64,000 nt of DNA from a bacterium (GTDB lineage: Bacteria > Ratteibacteria > UBA8468 > B48-G9 > DSTR01), in the NCBI GenBank assembly GCA_029551285.1, contig JAKPFT010000022.1, positions 1-64,000 on the forward strand, in the 5' to 3' direction. The notes beneath the pieces were generated by a model. It was given only the letters and a program-made list of their open reading frames with translations. It made no database searches and had not been told where the DNA came from. Numbering within the stretch: the stretch's first letter is position 1; every line of letters begins with the position of its first letter. Of this stretch, positions 48,640 through 57,454 are shown one piece after another. The position numbers and the translations under genes are program-made.

Positions 48640-51600
48640 TCATGGTTCTGGAGTCACGGCTAATTCATAAAGACTGGCCCGGGCCTGATGCCATAGCTCA
48701 GGATGGCTGGCATAGCCGTATTTGTAAGGCACGATGGTTTCCAGAAGAGAGTATAATTTTTGCTCAAGGGCGGTGGCCTTTTCCTTCTTTCCGGATTCAG
48801 TTATTGTCTTAATCCGGCGCTGAATGTACTCAATCAGTTTCATATCCTGAATTCCTTCAGCTTCCAGCTCACGCCGCGTCGTATCCAGCAACCTGCCGTC
48901 CGGGAGGTAGGCTATCCGGTGGTCCAGACCGTGGTCGTAGCGAAAGGGAACCGCCTGAACATGGATATTACTGTGCAAAGCCGCATAGTTCAAAGCACCG
49001 TCAAACTTCCACTTTTTGCTCAACCAGTAGAAAGGAAGATTTTCTACAGGGCTTCCGGTGATGCGGGTAGCCGGCACTCCACAACAGTACCACCACACTT
49101 CCTCTCCGGATCTCTGCCTTTCCCGGAAGAAGTCTCGCAAAACATTGTGCTGATAGTTAGGGCACCACGGTTCCATCACACCCACAGCTGCTTCAATATC
49201 CGGGTAGTTACCGGAATGACAGGTCATTGTTCTCAGTCTTGCTTCCCGGTACGGTTTTGCCCACATGGTCCACTCTTTAATATCCCTGGGCTCATCACTT
49301 ACCTTCAGAACAAATCTTTCCAAACGACCGCACTTCCTGAGAAAACTGCTCAGCTGACGGGCAAACATCCGCTGACAACCGCCCTGGTGCCAGTGAGCGA
49401 CACCAACAAGTTCTCCGGAAATTTCCCCGACTTCATAACTGAGTTGTGAGAGGAAAAGAGGCAAGGGCAGTTTCTTTTCCCGGTAAACCTGTTCTATCAG
49501 GCTCATCTGCTGCTCAAGCAAAGAGAAATCAACAGTAAAAGGCTCTCTTCGGTTTCCTTCGCTAAAGGCGACGATGCGGCCGATTTCCAGCTCATTTCCT
49601 GTTTTGCTGCGGAAACGAAGTCGGCTCATTGGTTCTTGCGGCCCAGTGAAAAAAAGACCGTACCAAAAAGGCTCTGCGGTGCCTTTCTCCCCTGATAATG
49701 GCTCTGGCGGCCCTTCTTCCAAATTAAGTTCTCTCCAGGAACCATCAGCCAGCCAGACTTCTACGGCTAAATCGGAAATCTTTCTGACTCTCGCACCTGT
49801 ACCCAGCTGCTGCACCCTGACCGCTGAAGAAAACTCTACTAGCAACACATGACCAGCAGGGATTTTTTTGCTTCCCGCATTAAAAGCAGTCCAGACCATC
49901 TTCTCGGCCACTTTCTCCTCAGCCACAAGAAGCTGTCTCACCGGCTCTTTACCCTCTTCACACTTCCAGTCAAGCAGCATCGGCAAGCTCACGACGCTAA
50001 CACTGTGGTCAGCTTCGTTCTCAGCTAACGATTTTACAGCTTTCCTCCAGGCCTCTGTGCCCCGGTGAAAAAACCAGGGCACAGCCGCAAAACTCATCGT
50101 CTTGGTTTTAGCCAAGGGTTCCAGAGACACAGGTAATACTCTGACTGAAAGAGGTACTGTCTCTGTTTGTCCCTCACCGCGAATCGTGAGCTCACCCCGG
50201 TAAAGACCTGGTTTGGTCTCAGCTTCGGTCTGGACCGTCACCCAGATACCGGTGGCTGTATTAGCCGGCAAAGAGACCGGCTCTTCAATCAGAAAATTGG
50301 GTAACCTTAAATCTCCAAAAAATGGCTCCCATTCATAAAAACCAACTGGCCTTACCTTAACCCCGGTCAGTACCTCTCCAGTATCAGAAACCAGTTTTAC
50401 AGAAGAAAGGGAAAGAGAAGATATTAGACGATTAGCCACAATGCCAAACTGAAGAGAACGCCGGTCATTCTGGCCGAGCGTGAGTGTCAGAGAATCTAAG
50501 TTTTTTCTTTCCATATGGAGTTGCCAGGGGTAAATCATCTCTAATGTATCTGCCGGGAAAAGACGAAAAGCAGTGGCTGGCCTCTGGTAGGTTTTCAACC
50601 TGCTCAGGAGGCGTTTGCCTGCTGCGACCACTGTCCGGGGTGTTTCCCCAGTGACAAAGAGCCAGTCCACCTGCTGGTCGCGGCCATACTTGAACCTGCC
50701 CACTATTCCCTCTTCCCTGTTAAGAAATTCCGGGTCACTCCAGAGCCCAACCGCAGCCAGAAGCTGACGACAGTAGCGATGTCTCTGCGGGGTACCCACT
50801 GCCAGTACCAGCCCAGGATAGAGATTCAGTCCGATGTCGTCAGAGACCAGATACACCCCGACCTTTTCCGCAATCTCTCTAGCCACTTCATACTCCTGGG
50901 AAGTACCCATCTTCGGATAAGAAACCACCACTGCTCGCTGATTAACTGCTTCCGCCACCTCCGCCAGTTCTTCCCGGAAAAAAGGCCGGTTCTCTTCCTG
51001 GTAGGCAGACACCTTTTCCCCTGCCTCTCCCGTAGCGACAATGGAGAAACTTTTCACTTCCGGGGATAACTGTCCCAGCACTGACCGGCTATCCAGAATG
51101 ACCTTTGTCTGACAGAGTATCGGTTTCCTTCCGGAAAGAGAGGCAACAGCAACCTTTTGTCCGGAAAAAACTGGTCCCAGCCAGGAACCCCAGGTTTTTC
51201 CATCACCAAACCTGACCAGACTTGCCACCCTTGTCTGCCCAAGAACTTTCACTCCATGTATCTCACAATCTCCAGCGCCATAGCTATCCTCTTTAGCCGG
51301 GAAGACTTCATTTTCCAGCCAGAGGTAATGTCTGCCTGCAGGTAAATCTTGAGCGAGGAGATGTTCTGACTTTTCTTTCTGGGGATGCTCAATCACCCCG
51401 GACTGACCGGTGTCCAGTTGCCAGCGAACCTTGCCGATACCTGCCAGGAGAAGACTGACATTTGTTCCGTAAAACTCTATTCCCGCGTAACCGCCAAGCT
51501 GACGGAGAGAAACTGCTGGCCGTTTCAGCCAGGGTGAGCGCCAGCGCATCACCGGAAAACCACGAAAAGACTCCATCTGGCAACTATAGGTTACCTCCTG

Positions 51601-53583
51601 CTGCTTTTCTTCCGCCAGCCAGTTAACCTGGACACTTGTTGCTTCCAGCGGCAACCTTATCTCTCTGGTCAGGGAACCGCAAGCTGCGTAAGGACACGGG
51701 TAAGCCTCCAGTTCGCTTATTCCGGCCTGCCCCAGGCTTTCTATCAATTCAAGTTTAAGATAGGCCACTTCTGGAACGGGTGCCACCTGTAGCGTAACTT
51801 CTTTCGGAGGGTATAGATTTCTGGTTTGCATGTGTTCCCAGAAATCCCAGTCTCGTTCATACCGGCTAATGGTCTGGCCGGAACTGTCCAGAAAGGAAAT
51901 GGTAAAGTAGGAATGCTCAGCCAGCCGGAGTACCAGCCGTTGGAGACTCGCTGGCTGCGGCAGGTTCACCACCAGCACAGCCGGGAGACTCTCCGGATGC
52001 CAGAAGGTCTCTTTTTTCCCATCAACTGCCAGGGAAGCTTGACCGCTACTGGCGATAGTGGTGGCGCCCTTCAAAAGATTTTCTTTAGGGTTAAACGAAA
52101 CCAGTCTGATTGTTTCGCCTTCAATTGTCACCGATTCGCCTTTTTTCGCTACAGAAAGTGGTAGAGAAGCTAAGCTTGGCGACTCTGGCGCTGGCTTTCT
52201 CGGTCTAGGTAAAGGACCCTGTACAATTCTTGTTTCTCCTCTTAACAGAGAGAGAAACCATTCGGCCTGCGTAGCTGGCAGAGACTCCGGGCAGAGTTTC
52301 ACGGCCTCTTCCAAAAATGAGGCAGCTTGGACCGGCTGGCTATCCCAGCTGTGTCGGCCAGCCTGGAAAAAGTATTCGGCAGCCGCGTCATAAAGCCCGA
52401 GCTTGCGGGCAATCTGCCCGCAGAACAACTGCACATCAACCAGAAGCTGGAAATGCCTGTCCAGGAAGGGCAACCGGGCCAGTTGCTTGAGTTTGGAACT
52501 ATCCCGGTAAATGTCACCGGCGTTTTTCTCCAGATACTTCTTCATCAAACCGGCTGATTCCAGCCGCCATTTCCACGTGTTGTGGAGATGAACAAAGTAC
52601 TCTTCGGCGGTGCGACCGGAAGGCATAAGGTCAAGGGCCAGTTCAAGAAAGACTTTCTGGCTGGATAACGGCATACCTTTAACAACCGTCAGAAAATCCC
52701 TCCAGAATCCCTCCGTCAATCCAGGCGGGAAATTTCTAATTTCTTTTAAGATTTCAAAAGCCTCGTAGTATACTTTAAGTTCGCATTTTTCTCTCACTCG
52801 TTCGGCTATCTGTTTTAACCCTTCTGCCGCTTTCTTCTCTTCCACCTCCACTTCCTTCAACTTCTGCTCCGCTACAGCCTCGCCTGACTGATGTTTTAAG
52901 ATAAGTAACTTCTTCCTGGCCTGTCTGGTTTCCGGCGAATCTTCCGGGTAGCGGTTGAGAAAACGCTCCAGTTCAGGAATGGCCTTTTCTCCCGGGACAG
53001 ACATGGTGTATCTATCCAGAAAGAACCAGAGAAAGGAGCGGCTATAAGGGTATGGTCCGCATTTTTCTTCACCCTTTCTGGCCAGCAAATATTTTTCTTC
53101 AGGAGAAAGGGAAAATGAAGAAAGACTATTCTGGGTCAGGGAAAGCAGCCAGGATGCGTGCTGACAATGCTGCAGGAAAACATCAAAGCAGCGCCGGCGA
53201 ATATCTTCAGAGACGCTCTTGTCGATGACAATTCTCACTAATTGATAGAGAAGACTGCCTTTAAGAGTGCCGAAGGAACCATAGCGCTGGCAGAACTGAC
53301 TAACGCCTTCAGCCACATCCAGATATCTTTTGCTGTCAAAAGCAGCCGAAACGCAGTTAGCAGCTAACTGAGCCGGCCAACCGGTATCCGGATAATGGCT
53401 GACCAGCCACTGCCAGCGTGAAGCCAGTTTTTCCGGAGTGGCTTCCTTTTCCAGAAGGATTTCTTCATAGAGCCGCCTGGCCTGGTCGTGTCTGGCCAGT
53501 TTCTCTTCAGGGTCGCCAAAAGAAAACTGGGCACAGAAGAAAAAAACCACACCAAATAGAACGCGCAGAAACTTTTTTTTCAT
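48640..53583 (-). CDS. giant secreted protein (1647 aa): helical repeat region, F5/8C-like domain, C-terminal DUF4091-like domain
   Basis: Signal peptide MKKKFLRVLFGVVFFFCAQFSFG; discoidin-like ATTIASSGQASLAVDGKKETFWHPE; C-terminal FVLKVSDEPRDIKEW...NLPFYWLSKKWKFDGALNYAA. Confidence 0.7.
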   Translation of the reverse strand: MKKKFLRVLFGVVFFFCAQFSFGDPEEKLARHDQARRLYEEILLEKEATPEKLASRWQWLVSHYPDTGWPAQLAANCVSAAFDSKRYLDVAEGVSQFCQRYGSFGTLKGSLLYQLVRIVIDKSVSEDIRRRCFDVFLQHCQHASWLLSLTQNSLSSFSLSPEEKYLLARKGEEKCGPYPYSRSFLWFFLDRYTMSVPGEKAIPELERFLNRYPEDSPETRQARKKLLILKHQSGEAVAEQKLKEVEVEEKKAAEGLKQIAERVREKCELKVYYEAFEILKEIRNFPPGLTEGFWRDFLTVVKGMPLSSQKVFLELALDLMPSGRTAEEYFVHLHNTWKWRLESAGLMKKYLEKNAGDIYRDSSKLKQLARLPFLDRHFQLLVDVQLFCGQIARKLGLYDAAAEYFFQAGRHSWDSQPVQAASFLEEAVKLCPESLPATQAEWFLSLLRGETRIVQGPLPRPRKPAPESPSLASLPLSVAKKGESVTIEGETIRLVSFNPKENLLKGATTIASSGQASLAVDGKKETFWHPESLPAVLVVNLPQPASLQRLVLRLAEHSYFTISFLDSSGQTISRYERDWDFWEHMQTRNLYPPKEVTLQVAPVPEVAYLKLELIESLGQAGISELEAYPCPYAACGSLTREIRLPLEATSVQVNWLAEEKQQEVTYSCQMESFRGFPVMRWRSPWLKRPAVSLRQLGGYAGIEFYGTNVSLLLAGIGKVRWQLDTGQSGVIEHPQKEKSEHLLAQDLPAGRHYLWLENEVFPAKEDSYGAGDCEIHGVKVLGQTRVASLVRFGDGKTWGSWLGPVFSGQKVAVASLSGRKPILCQTKVILDSRSVLGQLSPEVKSFSIVATGEAGEKVSAYQEENRPFFREELAEVAEAVNQRAVVVSYPKMGTSQEYEVAREIAEKVGVYLVSDDIGLNLYPGLVLAVGTPQRHRYCRQLLAAVGLWSDPEFLNREEGIVGRFKYGRDQQVDWLFVTGETPRTVVAAGKRLLSRLKTYQRPATAFRLFPADTLEMIYPWQLHMERKNLDSLTLTLGQNDRRSLQFGIVANRLISSLSLSSVKLVSDTGEVLTGVKVRPVGFYEWEPFFGDLRLPNFLIEEPVSLPANTATGIWVTVQTEAETKPGLYRGELTIRGEGQTETVPLSVRVLPVSLEPLAKTKTMSFAAVPWFFHRGTEAWRKAVKSLAENEADHSVSVVSLPMLLDWKCEEGKEPVRQLLVAEEKVAEKMVWTAFNAGSKKIPAGHVLLVEFSSAVRVQQLGTGARVRKISDLAVEVWLADGSWRELNLEEGPPEPLSGEKGTAEPFWYGLFFTGPQEPMSRLRFRSKTGNELEIGRIVAFSEGNRREPFTVDFSLLEQQMSLIEQVYREKKLPLPLFLSQLSYEVGEISGELVGVAHWHQGGCQRMFARQLSSFLRKCGRLERFVLKVSDEPRDIKEWTMWAKPYREARLRTMTCHSGNYPDIEAAVGVMEPWCPNYQHNVLRDFFRERQRSGEEVWWYCCGVPATRITGSPVENLPFYWLSKKWKFDGALNYAALHSNIHVQAVPFRYDHGLDHRIAYLPDGRLLDTTRRELEAEGIQDMKLIEYIQRRIKTITESGKKEKATALEQKLYSLLETIVPYKYGYASHPELWHQARASLYELAVTPEP

Positions 53584-53679
53584 TTACTCCTCGGAATGCC
53601 AGTCATCCAGACAGAGATTCCTGAGACTTCAGTTACCACATAACCAATTTGGGACTCAAAACTTATTTTCACGCTTTAC

Positions 53680-54354
53680 TTATGGAGCTACTGCGGCTGG
53701 CCACCAACTTTCCTGCGACGGAAAATCGCCCGCCACAAGTTCCCGCTTACTACCAACATGACCATCTGCGTAAAGAATATTCCCCAGGCCACTATGTCTG
53801 GTCTCAAAATTGGTAATTTTTGTGATACTGTTGAATTCATAAGCATTCTTGCTATCGTAAATCATCACGATTTTGTCCGGTATGGGTATCCGGCTCAGCA
53901 GACCAACATGTCTTCCCCCGGAAACATCCGCGAAAAGCTGATTGGTCACAACGACATTTCCGGCGTAGGACCAGCTGTAAGTCTTTGGCTTGCTGGGACA
54001 GCTAAAGACTGAATGGAGTTGCGGGCTACTGGTGGCCAGGGTAGCCAGGATATTTTTGTCGGCATAGGCAGAGATGATGTACTGAAAATTTCTGGTCTGC
54101 GTTCCGTATCTCTGGTTTCTTGGCGGCAGCATATCACTGTAATCCTGGGCGTACATGTGAATCCATGTCCCGATCTGCTTCAGGTTGTTCAAACAGGTGG
54201 TCTGCCGGGCCTTTTCCCTGGCTTTACTCAAAGCAGGTAGCAATATCGCTGCTAAGATGGCGATGATGGCTATCACCACCAGAAGCTCTATTAAGGTGAA
54301 ACCGGACTTTCTCTGTCTAACCCACAGGCTTCTCTTTGCCTTATTTCTTTTCAT
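53680..54354 (-). CDS. type II secretion/PulG-like pseudopilin with C-terminal H-X9-DG-type motif
   Basis: [45 protein letters not shown] and [11 protein letters not shown]. Confidence 0.9.
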   Translation of the reverse strand: MKRNKAKRSLWVRQRKSGFTLIELLVVIAIIAILAAILLPALSKAREKARQTTCLNNLKQIGTWIHMYAQDYSDMLPPRNQRYGTQTRNFQYIISAYADKNILATLATSSPQLHSVFSCPSKPKTYSWSYAGNVVVTNQLFADVSGGRHVGLLSRIPIPDKIVMIYDSKNAYEFNSITKITNFETRHSGLGNILYADGHVGSKRELVAGDFPSQESWWPAAVAP

Positions 54355-54372
54355 GTTCCTCCTTTCCTCCTA

Positions 54373-55179
54373 TCAGTTGTAATGGGGATTGGCCATATTT
54401 CTGTCTGATGCCCCGGCTGCTCCTTTATAGTTGGGCACCTTGCTCCAGGGAATGTAGCCCTGTCTTCTCCCGTCTCCATACGGAATGCTGAACCGGTAGG
54501 CAGCAATCCACTCCGCATGACCATCCATGTAAATGGCGTTAATACCATATTCATTATGGTTACCCCCGCACCACGGTCCCTGGTAAATACTGATCCAGCT
54601 GTTACCGGCACCGTCAACCGATGGACCTCCCGGATAACCCCAGTGGTTACCACTGGGGAAAGGTGTTCCCAGACCAATGGCATCTGCCAGGCACATCCAC
54701 TCCCGACATTCCTGCCGGTTTCTGATAAACCGGCCATAAGCATAAGAAAGGTGGTTTCTCAAACCATCGGTGTAACCGTTGTGCCCGGTATAGGGTTGGC
54801 CGGTACCAACCACTGTTAGATTCTCGGGTCTGGCCGGATTCCAGCCACTCTCATATCCTGGACACAGAAATAATTCCAGACTTTTGAGGTAATCTGGCCA
54901 CAAAAGTGCCAAACTTCTGGTGACGTTCATTTCTACGTCGGCGGAGCTACTGTAAACAGCATCTGCCGGAAACCAGTCCTCATAATCACTGCCATACATC
55001 GTCAAAGCCACAAAAAGCTGCCTTAGATTTGACAGACAGGTGGCCTTCTTGGCCGTGTACTTGGCCCTGTTTAAGGCAGGCAATATCATGGCCGCCAGGA
55101 TGGCGATGATAGCGATTACCACCAGAAGCTCTATCAGCGTAAAACCCCGGCTGCAACTACTACTCTTTTTCCCTCCCAT
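54373..55179 (-). CDS. type II secretion/PulG-like pseudopilin with C-terminal H-X9-DG-type motif
   Basis: [44 protein letters not shown] and [12 protein letters not shown]. Confidence 0.9.
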   Translation of the reverse strand: MGGKKSSSCSRGFTLIELLVVIAIIAILAAMILPALNRAKYTAKKATCLSNLRQLFVALTMYGSDYEDWFPADAVYSSSADVEMNVTRSLALLWPDYLKSLELFLCPGYESGWNPARPENLTVVGTGQPYTGHNGYTDGLRNHLSYAYGRFIRNRQECREWMCLADAIGLGTPFPSGNHWGYPGGPSVDGAGNSWISIYQGPWCGGNHNEYGINAIYMDGHAEWIAAYRFSIPYGDGRRQGYIPWSKVPNYKGAAGASDRNMANPHYN

Positions 55180-55231
55180 ATTCCTCCTCTGTGAAAAGTT
55201 ACTTTCCCTCTACCGCACACCACGTCATTCC

Positions 55232-55975
55232 TTAAAGTGGCACCACCTCCTGAACCATCGGCCAGAGTGTTAAATGCTCCAGACACAAATGAGCCGGTAA
55301 CGAACAGACAAAGGCCACCAGTTCTCCAAGTTCTTCCGGCTGAATGCACTTAGTCTTTATCCGAGAGTTGAAACCCTTCCGCCCTGCAGCCTGGAGAAAA
55401 TCAGTGGCTCCCCAAGAAGGAAGGATTGAGCTGACCCGGACTCCAAAGGGGCGCAATTCCGTATAGAGACATCGGCTAAACTGCCAGAGCCCTGCCTTGG
55501 CGGCTGAGTAAACCGACCATTCTGGCCAGGCTTCCATGGCACAGACGCTTAAAATGTTGAGGATGATCCCGGCCTTCTGTTTTTTCATTACAGCCGCTGC
55601 CCGCCGGCAACCTAAAATGGCACCGGTGAGATTAACTTCAAGGGAACGTCTGATCTCTTCATCAGACTGCTGATCAAGCGCAGCAATCCTAATAGCCGCA
55701 CCAGCGTTGTTGACCAAAATATCCAGCCGGCCGTGTTTCTCTAAAACCCGGCTTAATAATTTATCCGAATCTTTTTCCCGGGTAACATCTGCCTGAAGCC
55801 AGTCTACCTTCACTTCCCGCGCGGTCCTGGCTAAATCCTGCCTATTTCTTCCAGTAATCCAGACCTCAGCTCCCTTCTTCTTCAGTACTGCGGCAATACC
55901 CTGGCCATACCCCCTGGTCCCACCGGTGACAATGGCTACCTGGCCCTTCAGCGCGGTTTCCTGCTGGTCTGACAT
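55232..55975 (-). CDS. short-chain dehydrogenase/reductase (SDR)
   Basis: VAIVTGGTRGYGQGIA, LVNNAGAA, YSAAKAGLWQFSR catalytic YxxxK. Confidence 0.9.
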   Translation of the reverse strand: MSDQQETALKGQVAIVTGGTRGYGQGIAAVLKKKGAEVWITGRNRQDLARTAREVKVDWLQADVTREKDSDKLLSRVLEKHGRLDILVNNAGAAIRIAALDQQSDEEIRRSLEVNLTGAILGCRRAAAVMKKQKAGIILNILSVCAMEAWPEWSVYSAAKAGLWQFSRCLYTELRPFGVRVSSILPSWGATDFLQAAGRKGFNSRIKTKCIQPEELGELVAFVCSLPAHLCLEHLTLWPMVQEVVPL

Positions 55976-57060
55976 TTCCTTCTCACTTCCCGGGTTGATT
56001 CCCGAATCATCAACTTCCCTGGAATAACTGTCCTTGTTTCCACCTGCTCTCCCCTCATCACCCTGGCCAATTTCTCTGCCGCCTTCTTGCCTAAAACTGA
56101 AGGAAAGATGTCGGCCGTGGTGAGGCTGGGTACGGTGTGCTGGGTAAAGGATGAATTGTGGCAGCCGCAGAGAGAAATATCCTCAGGGACGCTTAATCCT
56201 TTCTCCCGGATAGCCCTTAAGGCACCCATGGAAATAAAATCGTCAGCGCAAACTAAAGCCGTAATCGGCAGTTCCAGAAGTTTCCTGGCATTCTGGTAAC
56301 CGCTCACTTCAGAAAAAGGCCCGTATCTTACCAGCCGCCGGTTAAAACTAACTCCGTATTGCTCTAAAGCCTGCCGGTAACCTGTTAGTTTATCCTCACA
56401 GACTGTCAAATCGACCGGTCCATTGACCAGACCTATCTTTCTGTGTCCGAGTTTCAACAGATGCTCCGTTAAAAGAAAGAAAATTTCCCGGTGGTCAACG
56501 TCAACCGTATAAACATTTTCCTCTTCGGTCCGACCCAGCACCACCAGGGGCAGGCCCAACTTTCTGAGTTTGGCGACACGCCTGTCAGAAAAGGTGGGTT
56601 CGGTAAGAATAATCCCACCTGGCCGGCCATTTCGGGTAGCCTGGAGATAGTTCCGCTCGCTGTCGGTGTAAAGAAGAACATCCAGATGCTCCCGCGTGGC
56701 CACTGTCTTAAGCCCGATTAGAAAATCAGAGATAAATGGCGAGGTCAGCCCGCCATTGGTGGCGGGAATTACCACGCCAATGGGTAGTCTGTCTTCACCG
56801 GACAAAAAGAGACCTTCCGAAACGTAGGTCCCCTTGCCAGGAACACGAAGAAGAAAGCCATCCCTGGTCAGTTCCACCAGAGCCTCCCGGACACTGATGT
56901 GACTTACATTAAAAATTCGGCACATCTGCCGTTCGGAAGGGAGTATCTGACCACGCTTGAGACTCCCGCTGGCAATGGCTTCGCGAAGGGCTTCCTTAAT
57001 CTGAATATAGAGCGGAACCGGACTTTCGCGCAAAACTTTTCTGAATTTTATTCCGGACAT
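55948..57060 (-). CDS. AraR-like regulator: GntR HTH plus LacI-type sugar-binding domain
   Basis: PLYIQIKEALREAIASGSLKRGQILPSERQMCRIFNVSHISVREALVELTRDGFL; then LPIGVVIPATNGG...LVVLGRTEEENVYTVDVDHREI. Confidence 0.88.
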   Translation of the reverse strand: MSGIKFRKVLRESPVPLYIQIKEALREAIASGSLKRGQILPSERQMCRIFNVSHISVREALVELTRDGFLLRVPGKGTYVSEGLFLSGEDRLPIGVVIPATNGGLTSPFISDFLIGLKTVATREHLDVLLYTDSERNYLQATRNGRPGGIILTEPTFSDRRVAKLRKLGLPLVVLGRTEEENVYTVDVDHREIFFLLTEHLLKLGHRKIGLVNGPVDLTVCEDKLTGYRQALEQYGVSFNRRLVRYGPFSEVSGYQNARKLLELPITALVCADDFISMGALRAIREKGLSVPEDISLCGCHNSSFTQHTVPSLTTADIFPSVLGKKAAEKLARVMRGEQVETRTVIPGKLMIRESTREVRRKCQTSRKPR

Positions 57061-57069
57061 AATTGCCCG

Positions 57070-57117
57070 CTGTTTATATACAGTTATATTTTACGACCTG
57101 TGTGTCTTCCGTGTCAA
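57070..57117 (-). promoter_or_regulatory. promoter TTGACA-18-TAAAAT with adjacent imperfect palindrome CTGTTTATATACAG (57070-57083)
   Basis: Minus-strand -35 at 57112-57117, -10 at 57088-57093; palindrome abuts the -10 and is upstream of the regulator start. Confidence 0.5.
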
Positions 57118-57157
57118 GTCCCGGCCGGAAAACAGAAATTCCGACATAGACCCGGGG

Positions 57158-57370
57158 TGTCAACGAGGCAAGATTTCAAGGCAGGCTATCCGATGGCGCA
57201 GATACAGAACAAGCAGGCAGAGCGGCAGCGTTCAGTAAGCGTCCCGAAGAGGCAATTCGGGACGGCCACCTTACCAGTCTGTATCTAAGTTCTCCACAGT
57301 TCCGAAGGGCTGCGTAGCCCTGTCGGCGAGCAGAGCGTGCGTCGCCAATTCTCTCCCGAAGTCAGATACC
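57158..57370. repeat. element B: intergenic structured element homologous to element A
   Basis: GATACAGA/TCTGTATC, GTAAG/CTTAC, CGTCCCGAA/TTCGGGACG nested stems plus hairpins GGGCTGCGTAGCCC and GGCGAGCAGAGCGTGCGTCGCC; core aligns with element A. Confidence 0.62.
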
Positions 57371-57454
57371 TTTCTTCACCACCTTGGTTATATTGAAATT
57401 TCTTCGCGCTAAGAGCGAATTGGTCCCCGGTAAGAAAAATGGTAAGATTGATTT

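Noticed and set aside
48760-49449. 229-aa plus-strand ORF
   Set aside because: Antisense to the C-terminal DUF4091-like domain of the 1647-aa protein.
54240-55140. DNA repeat between 54240-54300 and 55081-55140
   Set aside because: Explained by the homologous prepilin N-terminal coding sequence of the two pseudopilin genes.
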